From: a virus
DNA length: 28,035 nt
Reading direction: 5' to 3' (one strand)
IMG/VR virus record: IMGVR_UViG_3300030406_000849
Location: 1-28,035 of that record
The translations under genes were made by a program, and so were the position numbers. The notes beneath the pieces were generated by a model. It was not told the DNA's origin and did no database searches. It saw nothing but the letters and a program-made list of their open reading frames with translations. Positions 9,071-18,370 of this stretch are shown here, one piece after another (position 1 is the stretch's first letter; every line of letters starts with the position of its first letter).

Positions 9071-9073
9071 TAA

Positions 9074-12000
9074 ATGGCGGAAATAAAAAATACGTTCACG
9101 TCGGGGAAAATGAATAAAGACCTCGACGAAAGATTAATTCCTAAAGGTGAATACAGAGACGCTTTAAACATAGATGTTGTCAACTCTGAGAGTTCAGATG
9201 TTGGTTCAATAGAAAATTGTTTTGGTACTGTTCAAAGGTCATTTTTAAGTCAAGTAGGTAATACTTGTATAGGTTCTTGTACGTATGGAAAAGAAGATAA
9301 AATACTATGGTTTATAAGAGGACCTGTTCAAGCTGGTACTGGTATAGATTTAATAGCTGAGTATAATGTTCAAACAGGTACACCTAGAGCTGTTTTAGTT
9401 GATGTTTATCAATGGAAAGGCGTTGTAGCTACAGCTAATCAAGGTTCTAATACAGTAGTTTTAGACGGAAGTATTGGTACGTATAATATTAGAAGAGATA
9501 TGACCTTTACAATTGGTGTTAACGTATATACTGTAACAGCTGTAAACGGTAATAATATAACATTAGCGTCAAACTTAACAGCCGCTATATCATCAGGAAC
9601 AACAATAACATTTCACGCTGAAAGAGTTTTAAATTTTAGTGCTTTTGCAGATAGAAGAATTACTGGTATTAATGTTATAGATGGTTATTTATATTGGGCT
9701 GACGCTTACTCAGAGCCTAAAAAAATTAAAATAAAAAGATGTATATCTGGTACTCCAGATCCTCTAAGCCACACAAAACATAGAGTAAACGGTACTAATG
9801 TAGGTTATATAAAAGAAGAACATATAACTGTTATAAAAAAATATCCATTAGATGCTCCAGTAGTATCTATGTCTGATAGTCCTTTTAACGGTGCAATATC
9901 TGCAACCTGTACTACACCTGCTGGTACTTTTACATATCAAGATCAAGCTGGTAACGTGCACCCTGTTCCAGCTGGTACATCGTATGTAGGTACTGGTTTA
10001 TTAGATTATTCACAATCTAGTAATGGCTTACCTAAAACTATACAAGCTATAGGGTTTATTGCTAATAACTTCTCTCTTCAAGCTTTCGATGTTGGTCAAA
10101 CTATTAAGATGACAGCTGATGCTACAATAAACGGTATAACAGAAGATTTAGAAGTTAGAGTTGTTATAGGTAATATAATTTTTCAAACAGCTACATTAAA
10201 GACATGTCAGGTTACAGTTGCTAGTATATCACAGGGTATACCAAGCGCAGAATTAACATGGGTTGCTAAATTAGAACAAGAAGATCCTTTTTATGAATTA
10301 GTATTCCCTAGGTTTGCTTATAGATGGAAATATCAAGATGGTGAGTATTCAGCTATATCGCCTTTTACAGACGCTGTGTTTTTACCAGAAAAAACTTTTG
10401 GTTTTGATTATGATGCTCAAAACGGTTTTAATAAAGCAATGACTAATAACGTTAGAACAATCACGCTTAGTGGTTGGGCTGGAGCTCCTTTAGGTGTAAC
10501 TGAAGTTGATATATTATATAAAGAAGATGGTAAAACAGCTGTATATACTTTAGAAACTTTAAAGAAAAACGAAATAACATTTGATATAACATCTGAATTA
10601 ATACACGCTTTGTTACCTAGTAATCAAATGTTGAGACCTTACGATAATGTACCTCGATATGCTAAAGCACAAGAAATAACAGGTAATAGACTTGTTTATG
10701 GTAACTATACACAACAATATGATTTATTAGAAGATCCTGAATTTGTTGTAAGTGTCAATAGAACACCTTGTCCTGTTAAAATACCAAATGAATCACTTAA
10801 ATCAATAAGAACATATCAAGTTGGTGTTGTGTTTTTAGATAAATACGGTAGACAAACACCTGTTTTTTCTTCAGATTCTGCAACAGTAACTCTACATCAA
10901 CAAGATTCTGATAAAATAAACAAACTTCAAGCTAGGATTACTACAGCCGCTCCAAGTTGGGCTACTCATTATAAATACTATGTTAAAGAGCCGTCTGCAG
11001 AATATTACAATTTAGCTATGGATCGTTGGTACGATGCTGAAGATGGTAATGTTTGGATAAGTTTTCCTTCAAGTGAAAGAAATAAAGTAGCTGTTGATGA
11101 TTATTTAATATTAAAGAAAGAACACTCTAGTAACGTACCTGTTTACACCGATAGTGGTGGTACTATAAAATATAAAATATTAGCTATAGATAACGAAGCA
11201 CCTGATTTTCTTAAACAAACAAAGTCTTCGTTAGGTAAAATTAGTACTCAATTTGGTAGAGGTCAAGCACCAACAGAAGGTTTTCCACAAAAAGACTTTA
11301 AAACAATAATGATACCTGGTGCTGATATAGCTAATAGTTCTTTAAAAAATATAGCAAGCGAATCAACAGGTGATAAATATCTTAGGTTTGGTGATGGCGC
11401 TGGTAATGTTAGCGAATACTACGAAATATCTTCTATAGTTAGAAATGACGTAAATAGTGATGGTAATTATGATGGTGGTAATGACTATTTTGAAATAGAA
11501 TTAAAAACAGGCATGGGTGATGATGTTAATTTTACTGGTACACCCACAAACAAAAAACCAAATTTAACTTTTGAGTGGTTTATAGAAGAATTAGATTTAT
11601 ATAAAGCTGAATTTGTAGGTAGATTTTTTATAAAAATAAACAAAGACTCTGCTTTAAGAAAACATTTATTAGACAAAGATGTTGATCAGCAATACGTAAT
11701 AAAACACGAAGAACCTATATATTATTTAAAAGGTTCTAGAGACCAAGACGATTATAAAGGCGCACAGATTTTTTCTGTTGATTATGGTCACACGCATAAA
11801 CCTAGAGAATTTAACGGTTATAATATTGGTAAAAGTTTTATACAGGGTAATAAAAAAGTAGATTTTAGATTAACTAATATAGGTCCAGAAGAAGCGTCTC
11901 CTGGTTGGTTTTATCCTGGTAAAAGTAAATTTAACAACAACAATTATAAAATACATCAAGCTTTTAGAACTGTTGGTACTTTATTTAGATGGAAAGATGA

Positions 12001-15000
12001 TCCAGATCAAACAGTTTATGAGATAATTTCAGTTACAGCCGAACATTTGCACAACTGGAGTGATGAAGGTCAAGACTTAACTACATGGACAAACCAAACA
12101 AAATGGACAACTAACCATGGTATTAGGTATAAAATGACATTAGACAAGCAAGCAACTTGGTCTCCTGTAACATCTCCAAACTCTGTTTCTTCACCATCAA
12201 ATCCTGATAGTTTAAATAAACACGGTCAAAATGTTTTTCCATTAACTAGATGGAAAAAAGGTAATAGTAATAGAAAATCATTTACTGAGCTTCAAATAGT
12301 AGAACAAAAAAACGATGAGGTTAGTTTTGTTTCAAGAAACCCAGCAATATTTGAAACTGAACCAAAAGAAAGAGTTGATTTAAATTTATACTACGAAACT
12401 AAAAATACTTATCCTATAGCTGATCTAGGTACAGATAAAGAACTAAGTTGGTATAATTGTTTTACTTTTGGTAACGGTGTAGAAAGCGATAGAATAAGAG
12501 ATGATTTTAATGCTAGTAGATTAGACAATGGGCCTAGAGTATCTACGGAGCTAGCAGAACCATATAAATCAGAGCATAAAACAAATGGTTTAATATGGTC
12601 TGGTATATACAATAGCAATAGTAGAACTAACAATTTAAATCAATTTATACAAGCTGAAGCTATAACTAAAGATTTAAATCCTACTTACGGTAGTATACAA
12701 AAATTATTTTCTAGAAATACAAACGTCTTAGCTTTTTGTGAAGATAAAGTTTTAAAAATATTAGCAAATAAAGATGCTTTATTTAATGCTGATGGTAGTA
12801 ATAATTTAACGGCAACAAATAAAGTTTTAGGTCAATCAATGCCTTTTTTAGCTGATCACGGTATATCTACACATCCTGAGTCTTTTGCAGAATATGCTTT
12901 TAGAATATATTTTGCAGATTATCAAAGAAACGCTATATGTAGATTATCTAATGACGGTATAGAAGAAATAACTAGATACAGCATGACTGATTATTTTGGT
13001 GATGCTTTTAATGCTATTGATGCTGGCGAGTTAATAGTAGGTACTTATGACGAAGATAAACATAACTACAACATAACAATTAATAGTGAAAGAGTAGATA
13101 CAAATGTTCCTAGCACAACTAGTTTTACTGAAAAAGTAACAGGTTGGACAAGTAGAAAGTCTTTTATACCTGAATCTGGTGTGTCGTTGAACGGAACGTA
13201 TTATACGTTTAAAAACGGTGAGTTATGGGAGCACAACGCAAACGCTACAAGAAACTCTTTTTATGGCGCTGCTTCTCAACCATCTACTGTTGATCTTATA
13301 TTTAATGATGAGGGTTCTAGTATCAAAAACTTTAAAACAATAAACTACGAGGGAACAACAAGTAGAGTTTACGATACAAGTCCTGGTAAAGAAACATCTG
13401 TTACAACACAAGGTTGGTATACACCTGAAATAACAACTGATCAACAAGATGGACATGTAAAATATTTTATTGAAAAAGAGGGCAAGTGGTACAACTATAT
13501 AAAAGGTGTTTCAACTACTTGGGATAACAATTCTTTTTCTGGTAACTTAGATATTAGAGAGTTTTCAACACAAGGTATAGGTAATATTACAACTAACGGT
13601 GTTGGTGGTGCTGCTCAGACAGCGCAAAGTGTTACTGTATCTATTAATCCTACTACTAGTAATCCTAACTTTACAGCTTCAATACCTCAAATTATAACTG
13701 CTACACCTGGAGCAACAGTTAATAACAGTTTGACATTTACCTTATCACCTGTACATGGAAACGATTTTTATCCTAGTCCAAATCACTTAACGTTTACTAG
13801 TGAAACAAGTAGTCCTGTTGCTGACGCAATGGGTACTCCAACAGGTTTAACAACTATAAAAGAAAACGGAGATATAGATGTTGTAATACCATTAAACTTT
13901 ACAATGCCTTCAGCTAGTCAAACAGTTACTGTTAATATAGCTGGTAGAGCTTTAAAGTCTAGTGGAAGTGTTAGCGGTACATTAGATATTGTAGGAAGCA
14001 ATTTTACAAAGGCATTTACACCTTCTGGAGAAACTTATATTGGTAGTGGACCTAAAGATAGTGTTGCTACTTTAAAAACAATTGTATTAACGGCTGCTTC
14101 AAATCATAAGTTTAGTATATTACCAGCTTTAGATACAAGTGGTTTAAGCGATGTGAACGATTATGATATAACAGTTACTGAAACTACAGGTAGTATAACT
14201 GGTGGTGACTTAACGGTTGTAACAATTGTTATAAAATACACGTTCCCTGCTTCTCATGTTACTGGTGATGTTATAGGTATATTAGGAACAACAGAAACTA
14301 CATTTGTTCCTACTACAGATAAAATATATAATTATCAAATAAACGAAGCAAATATCTCACACATAGGTGAAACAAGAAGCTTGGTTTTATTTGGTGATCC
14401 TGGAGCTACTGTTACAATAGAGGCTGAAAACGCTGCAAGTACTTCTGAAAGCTTAATATCAGGCCCTAAAGTAGTGACTATAGCTTCTGCAACTGATGAA
14501 TTAGCGGGTACTATAGCTGGTCAACATACTGAAGAAATATACTTCCCACCTATAACAGGAAGTTCTAATATAACTTATAATGTAACTTTAACAGAGACTT
14601 CTTCTGATTCTTTCCAGTTTAATTCTGGTAACTCACCAAAGGTGATAGCTTTAACACAAGCGCCTTCAGTTAATGTTAATTTTGCAATATCAAAAACAAA
14701 TACAACAAACTTAACAATACCAAATACAGTATATACGTTTACTGGTAACGGTAGTAGTTACGATCCTAGAACACATGAGGGCTATGAAAATCCTGTTGTT
14801 TCTTGGGTTGTTTCTTCTCAAAATAATAAATTGTTTAGATTACCTGTTACACCTACGAACGCACATATAACAGAAGGTAGTACTAGTGGTGAAACAAGGT
14901 TATTAACAGGTGGAACTAAAGTTTTACCTCTATTAGACATAACAGTTAACAATGCTGTTACACCTGCTACAGCAACTGTAAGTGGTGATTATTCAGTACA

Positions 15001-15766
15001 TTTCTTGGGTACTAGTACTCAAACAGCCACTTTAAACTTAGATAATTTAATAAGTTTAAATACACCACCAACAGCTTCAAATAGTAGCTTTACAGCTAAT
15101 GCAACTGGATCTACAACACACGGTTTAACAGCAACGGATGCTGATGGAGATTCTTTATCATATGTTGTTGTTAGTGCTCCTTCAAAAGGTACACTTGCAA
15201 TATCAACAAATGGTGTTGCAACATATACTAGAAACGCAAACCAAACAGGAACTGACTTGTTTAGATTTAAAGTAAATGACGGTTTACAAGATAGTAGTGA
15301 CGCAACTGTAAGTATAACACTTGGGTCAGGTAGTGTGTTTAGTTACAATACCGTTTATAAATGGAAAGATACATCAAGTAGTAATCCAACTACAGAGTAT
15401 AACATGTCAGCTGTATTTAGTGGTACTTTAATTGCTCAAAACCTTACATCAGGAAGCAGCAATGATATAACACTTCAAGTTACAAACTGGAATGTTAATG
15501 ATACAAGTGCTGGTGTTCCTACGTATATGAATGGAATAGAAGATTTCCATGCAATACATTATAGACTTAAGAACGCGTCTGGATCAACAGTAAACAGTGG
15601 AACAATACCTATAGTTTACTCAGGTACTGGAACATCAACATTTAACAACAGTGAAAGAACAGGTGTGGTTAAAAGTAGTGTTCATGATACTAATCATAAC
15701 AGTTTAGCTGCTGAGTCACATACTTTAGAGATAATATTAGAATACAAAAATAACGCAACCCCATAA
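9074..15766 (+). CDS. Giant tail stabilisation/muzzle-type protein with C-terminal adhesin-like domains (2230 aa)
   Basis: The N-terminus (MNKDLDERLIPKGEYRDAL, residues 13-31) and the segments ITKDLNPTYGSIQKLFSR (near 1195) and NKDALFNADG...TATNKVLGQ (near 1230-1255) are the signature of phage stabilisation proteins related to P22 tail accessory factors and crAss-like muzzle proteins. These build the distal tail opening. This core seems to end around residue 1505 (STQGIGNI). The remaining 720 residues are Thr/Ser/Asn-rich, beta-like and low in Lys, as in tandem immunoglobulin-type domains. Residues 1996-2083 look like a bacterial cadherin-like domain with a DADGD calcium site (2022-2026). A DxNxDG loop at about 792-797 is another possible calcium site. 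The C-terminal part is a candidate for receptor or surface-glycan binding. The start is four bases after a TAG-TAA pair; no Shine-Dalgarno sequence is present. Confidence 0.84.
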   Translation: MAEIKNTFTSGKMNKDLDERLIPKGEYRDALNIDVVNSESSDVGSIENCFGTVQRSFLSQVGNTCIGSCTYGKEDKILWFIRGPVQAGTGIDLIAEYNVQTGTPRAVLVDVYQWKGVVATANQGSNTVVLDGSIGTYNIRRDMTFTIGVNVYTVTAVNGNNITLASNLTAAISSGTTITFHAERVLNFSAFADRRITGINVIDGYLYWADAYSEPKKIKIKRCISGTPDPLSHTKHRVNGTNVGYIKEEHITVIKKYPLDAPVVSMSDSPFNGAISATCTTPAGTFTYQDQAGNVHPVPAGTSYVGTGLLDYSQSSNGLPKTIQAIGFIANNFSLQAFDVGQTIKMTADATINGITEDLEVRVVIGNIIFQTATLKTCQVTVASISQGIPSAELTWVAKLEQEDPFYELVFPRFAYRWKYQDGEYSAISPFTDAVFLPEKTFGFDYDAQNGFNKAMTNNVRTITLSGWAGAPLGVTEVDILYKEDGKTAVYTLETLKKNEITFDITSELIHALLPSNQMLRPYDNVPRYAKAQEITGNRLVYGNYTQQYDLLEDPEFVVSVNRTPCPVKIPNESLKSIRTYQVGVVFLDKYGRQTPVFSSDSATVTLHQQDSDKINKLQARITTAAPSWATHYKYYVKEPSAEYYNLAMDRWYDAEDGNVWISFPSSERNKVAVDDYLILKKEHSSNVPVYTDSGGTIKYKILAIDNEAPDFLKQTKSSLGKISTQFGRGQAPTEGFPQKDFKTIMIPGADIANSSLKNIASESTGDKYLRFGDGAGNVSEYYEISSIVRNDVNSDGNYDGGNDYFEIELKTGMGDDVNFTGTPTNKKPNLTFEWFIEELDLYKAEFVGRFFIKINKDSALRKHLLDKDVDQQYVIKHEEPIYYLKGSRDQDDYKGAQIFSVDYGHTHKPREFNGYNIGKSFIQGNKKVDFRLTNIGPEEASPGWFYPGKSKFNNNNYKIHQAFRTVGTLFRWKDDPDQTVYEIISVTAEHLHNWSDEGQDLTTWTNQTKWTTNHGIRYKMTLDKQATWSPVTSPNSVSSPSNPDSLNKHGQNVFPLTRWKKGNSNRKSFTELQIVEQKNDEVSFVSRNPAIFETEPKERVDLNLYYETKNTYPIADLGTDKELSWYNCFTFGNGVESDRIRDDFNASRLDNGPRVSTELAEPYKSEHKTNGLIWSGIYNSNSRTNNLNQFIQAEAITKDLNPTYGSIQKLFSRNTNVLAFCEDKVLKILANKDALFNADGSNNLTATNKVLGQSMPFLADHGISTHPESFAEYAFRIYFADYQRNAICRLSNDGIEEITRYSMTDYFGDAFNAIDAGELIVGTYDEDKHNYNITINSERVDTNVPSTTSFTEKVTGWTSRKSFIPESGVSLNGTYYTFKNGELWEHNANATRNSFYGAASQPSTVDLIFNDEGSSIKNFKTINYEGTTSRVYDTSPGKETSVTTQGWYTPEITTDQQDGHVKYFIEKEGKWYNYIKGVSTTWDNNSFSGNLDIREFSTQGIGNITTNGVGGAAQTAQSVTVSINPTTSNPNFTASIPQIITATPGATVNNSLTFTLSPVHGNDFYPSPNHLTFTSETSSPVADAMGTPTGLTTIKENGDIDVVIPLNFTMPSASQTVTVNIAGRALKSSGSVSGTLDIVGSNFTKAFTPSGETYIGSGPKDSVATLKTIVLTAASNHKFSILPALDTSGLSDVNDYDITVTETTGSITGGDLTVVTIVIKYTFPASHVTGDVIGILGTTETTFVPTTDKIYNYQINEANISHIGETRSLVLFGDPGATVTIEAENAASTSESLISGPKVVTIASATDELAGTIAGQHTEEIYFPPITGSSNITYNVTLTETSSDSFQFNSGNSPKVIALTQAPSVNVNFAISKTNTTNLTIPNTVYTFTGNGSSYDPRTHEGYENPVVSWVVSSQNNKLFRLPVTPTNAHITEGSTSGETRLLTGGTKVLPLLDITVNNAVTPATATVSGDYSVHFLGTSTQTATLNLDNLISLNTPPTASNSSFTANATGSTTHGLTATDADGDSLSYVVVSAPSKGTLAISTNGVATYTRNANQTGTDLFRFKVNDGLQDSSDATVSITLGSGSVFSYNTVYKWKDTSSSNPTTEYNMSAVFSGTLIAQNLTSGSSNDITLQVTNWNVNDTSAGVPTYMNGIEDFHAIHYRLKNASGSTVNSGTIPIVYSGTGTSTFNNSERTGVVKSSVHDTNHNSLAAESHTLEIILEYKNNATP

Positions 15767-15768
15767 TT

Positions 15769-16143
15769 ATGCCAACAGTAACATTAGAATTTGATAACCC
15801 AATAAACGAATCATTACAAGCTAAACCGCTTAATATCGCTACAGCTACATCACAAGCTGATGAAGGTGCTTGGGATGTTATATACTATGTAAGTAATAAT
15901 GGTTCTATAATAAGGCTAGGTGAGTGTATAGCAATTGATACAGCAACGAACACTATTTCTGTAGAAGTTGATAACAGTGTACCTAGACCAAATGATGGTA
16001 ACTTTGTGTTTTTTGGTAAAGATGTACAAGCAGGAACATCGGGTGTTATAGGTTATTATGCTCAAGTACAGATGAGAAATGACTCTACAGATAGAGCAGA
16101 ACTGTTTGCAGTTAGCTCTGAAATCTTTATAAGTAGTAAATAA
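15769..16143 (+). CDS. Small conserved phage structural accessory protein (124 aa)
   Basis: The function is unknown. The protein is almost entirely predicted beta: VTLEFDNPIN near the start, WDVIYYVSNNGSIIRLGE in the middle, and GYYAQVQMRND...AELFAVSSE at the end. I recognise this pattern (FDNPIN at the N-terminus, GYYA...AELF.V..E...SSK at the C-terminus) from marine phage structural clusters, where it tends to lie beside the large tail protein and internal virion proteins. The start lies two bases after the stop of the giant stabilisation gene, so coupling is likely. It has no signal peptide or membrane segment. A tail accessory or plug protein is a reasonable guess; nothing in the sequence proves it. 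Confidence 0.72.
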   Translation: MPTVTLEFDNPINESLQAKPLNIATATSQADEGAWDVIYYVSNNGSIIRLGECIAIDTATNTISVEVDNSVPRPNDGNFVFFGKDVQAGTSGVIGYYAQVQMRNDSTDRAELFAVSSEIFISSK

Positions 16144-16185
16144 ATGATAAAAAGTGTAATTATAAATATATAAATAAATAAGAAA

Positions 16186-16938
16186 ATGAGTAATTCACCA
16201 GCAAAATTATTTCCAGTAGCTTTAGCCATGCAGGCCGCGGGTGGCGTGTATAATATTGCTAAAGGTATAATAGGTAGTAAAAAAAGAAAACAAGAGCAGA
16301 GAGAAGCTCAAGGTGAGTATAATAGAATGAAGGATAAAATTCTTCAGCAAGATACTAGTAATCCTTACGCAAACATGGAAAATGCGTATGAAGATCTTAC
16401 CGTTAATCAACAAATGAATGAGTTTAAAGCTCAACAACAGAATCAAGCTTTAGCTAATACAATGCAAACAATGAGTGCTTCAGCTGGTGGTAGCGGTATT
16501 GCTTCATTAGCTCAAGCTATGGCTCAACAACAAACACAGAACATACAGGCAAACGCTGCTTCTATAGGTCAGCAAGAACAAGCTAATCAAATGAAAATGG
16601 CGCAAGGTGCTGAAAGAGTAGACTTGTTACAAAGAAAAGGAGAGATGATGTCTAGAGAAATGCAAGCTAATCAAAATAAAACAGAGTTTGGTTTTGCGGC
16701 TAATAGATTAGAAAAAGCTAATCAAGCTAGAGAAGAAGCTAGAAAAAATTTAGAATCTGGTATAACACAAACAGCAACAGCTGGTTTAAAAATGGGTAAT
16801 ATGTTTGGTAAATCAACTAAAATCGGTGGATTTGGTGGTGGTGGACAAGACGGTTTAGGTGGAGGCTTCCAAAATCATCCATTGTTGTTTGGCGAAGGTG
16901 GAGTACCATTAAGATCAGATAATTCAGGAGGTATATAA
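16186..16938 (+). CDS. Internal virion (ejection) protein, Gln/Ala-rich helical (250 aa)
   Basis: This is probably a packaged protein ejected with the DNA, analogous in size and composition to T7 gp14 and P22 gp7 but not clearly homologous to either. Residues 5-30 (FPVALAMQAAGGVYNIAKGIIG) form a short hydrophobic, Gly/Ala-rich helix that could insert into membrane, followed by a basic stretch (SKKRKQEQR). Residues 35-190 are Gln/Ala/Met-rich predicted helix, including GGSGIASLAQAMAQQQTQ. The C-terminal 50 residues are Gly/Phe-rich and probably flexible (GGFGGGGQDGLGGG). It opens the internal-protein gene block ahead of the 471- and 2969-residue proteins. The first 60 bases reach about 48% GC, well above background. 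The role is inferred from composition, order and family memory. Confidence 0.72.
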   Translation: MSNSPAKLFPVALAMQAAGGVYNIAKGIIGSKKRKQEQREAQGEYNRMKDKILQQDTSNPYANMENAYEDLTVNQQMNEFKAQQQNQALANTMQTMSASAGGSGIASLAQAMAQQQTQNIQANAASIGQQEQANQMKMAQGAERVDLLQRKGEMMSREMQANQNKTEFGFAANRLEKANQAREEARKNLESGITQTATAGLKMGNMFGKSTKIGGFGGGGQDGLGGGFQNHPLLFGEGGVPLRSDNSGGI

Positions 16939-16948
16939 TAAATAAGAC

Positions 16949-18364
16949 ATGACACAAGAAGAATACAATAAAGCAATGAAACAAAGAGCGTCTGGTGGTT
17001 ATGCTAACACAAGCATAAACAAAGTGCCTTATGCTACATCTACTGACTTGATAAATATAGATAGAAGAGTTGTACAGAGTCGTAATGACATGGGTATGAA
17101 CTATAAAGAGTTTGGAGAAGTATTAGATCCTTTAGTTTCTGATGCTCAAAGAAGAACTGATGCTGCTAGTAGACAATACTTAATAGATAAAGCAAATAAA
17201 AAACAAGAAAGAAAACTACGTAGAGCAGCTGCTAAAGCTGAAGTAGATAAAATGCCTTCTTTAGATTTAAGTAAAATACCACCACAATTTCAACCTATGT
17301 TAACAGAAATGTTAATGCAAGATAAAATGACTTTTGCAAATAACGCTAGGATTATTGCAGAGGGTGATCCGTATTCAGAAGAGTATATGAACGCTAAAAC
17401 TGGTAACGCTGGTATTATATCTAACGCTAATAAATACAATAGTTATTTTACTAACATGCAAGAAGAAAATGTTGGTTATTTAAAAGATTTTGATAATGGT
17501 ATGATTTCTGAATCTAATAGTGATAAAGATCTTCATATTATTGATCAAATAAGAAGAAACAAAGCCCAGATAACAATGGACGAAAATAAAAACATAGTTT
17601 ATAACGTTGATTACAATGGAGAGATACTTAGTATACCTCAAGATCAAATTCCTGATTATAGACTAGAAGATGCTGAAGGTGCTACCGCTTATTTAGATAT
17701 GTATCAAAAGTATATAGATAATGGTAATAGATATGGTATTCCTTATGACGATGCTAGTGTTAGATTAAAACTTATGAATATGTTTAAAGGTAATAGAGAT
17801 CGTTTATTATCTATGGCATATGATGATGTTGGTTCTACTGGTTTAAGTTTTGATGAGTGGTATGATAATGAAATTGCAGAAGGTAGAAAACAACCTGTTG
17901 ATTGGAGAGCACCACAAAACGAAGACTTATTAAGAAAAGAACTAACTGATTATTATGCTAATGTAATATCTAATGGTGTTGGTACGGCTGTTAGCAATTA
18001 TAACGCTAGAAAAAAACCTAAAGGTGGTGATGATGATCCAGTTGCAGTAGATCCAACATGGAACGATTGGATGCAAGGGCAATTAGACTCTGGAATACCT
18101 GCTTCAGTGCAAGAATACACAAACAATGTTTTCACTGGTACTGACATAGAATTAGCAGAATATGACGGTAATGTATATTTTATTGATAAAAAAGTACATA
18201 AAACATATGCCAACGCTACAAATCAAAAATTAAAAACTGAAGCTCTAGCTTCTTTAATAGCTGGTAACACAAGATTACCTATGTTAGATGCTGAAGCAAG
18301 ATTAAAACCTGAAAACTGGAATATGATTTTGCAGAGGTACCTAGAAATGAAGAGAATAAAATAA
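16949..18364 (+). CDS. Probable internal virion or cargo protein (471 aa), function unknown
   Basis: I see no enzyme motif. The N-terminal 110 residues are polar and basic, with a Lys/Arg-rich helix (NKKQERKLRRAAAKAEVDK, about residues 89-107). The central part (110-330) is acidic, Asn/Asp-rich and mostly helical. Residues 330-400 contain a Gly/Asp-rich linker (KKPKGGDDDPVAVDP). The short C-terminal domain ends with a basic helix. The gene lies ten bases after the tandem TAA-TAA stops of the preceding internal protein and six bases before the giant protein gene, so the three are likely one translational block and possibly one ejected complex. There is no signal peptide or hydrophobic span. 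An adaptor or cargo protein is the simplest reading of the context. Confidence 0.62.
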   Translation: MTQEEYNKAMKQRASGGYANTSINKVPYATSTDLINIDRRVVQSRNDMGMNYKEFGEVLDPLVSDAQRRTDAASRQYLIDKANKKQERKLRRAAAKAEVDKMPSLDLSKIPPQFQPMLTEMLMQDKMTFANNARIIAEGDPYSEEYMNAKTGNAGIISNANKYNSYFTNMQEENVGYLKDFDNGMISESNSDKDLHIIDQIRRNKAQITMDENKNIVYNVDYNGEILSIPQDQIPDYRLEDAEGATAYLDMYQKYIDNGNRYGIPYDDASVRLKLMNMFKGNRDRLLSMAYDDVGSTGLSFDEWYDNEIAEGRKQPVDWRAPQNEDLLRKELTDYYANVISNGVGTAVSNYNARKKPKGGDDDPVAVDPTWNDWMQGQLDSGIPASVQEYTNNVFTGTDIELAEYDGNVYFIDKKVHKTYANATNQKLKTEALASLIAGNTRLPMLDAEARLKPENWNMILQRYLEMKRIK

Positions 18365-18370
18365 TTTAAT

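Noticed and set aside
9068-9073. TAG stop followed by TAA, considered as a sign of TAG reassignment to Gln as in some crAss-like phages
   Set aside because: All long genes read through under the standard code with no in-frame TAG or TGA, and Gln is freely encoded by CAA/CAG. The window gives no support for recoding, although this one TAG does not exclude it elsewhere in the genome.
16144-16173. Nine-codon ATG frame in the 42-base gap before the 250-aa gene
   Set aside because: Too short to distinguish from chance and without any recognisable leader-peptide feature.
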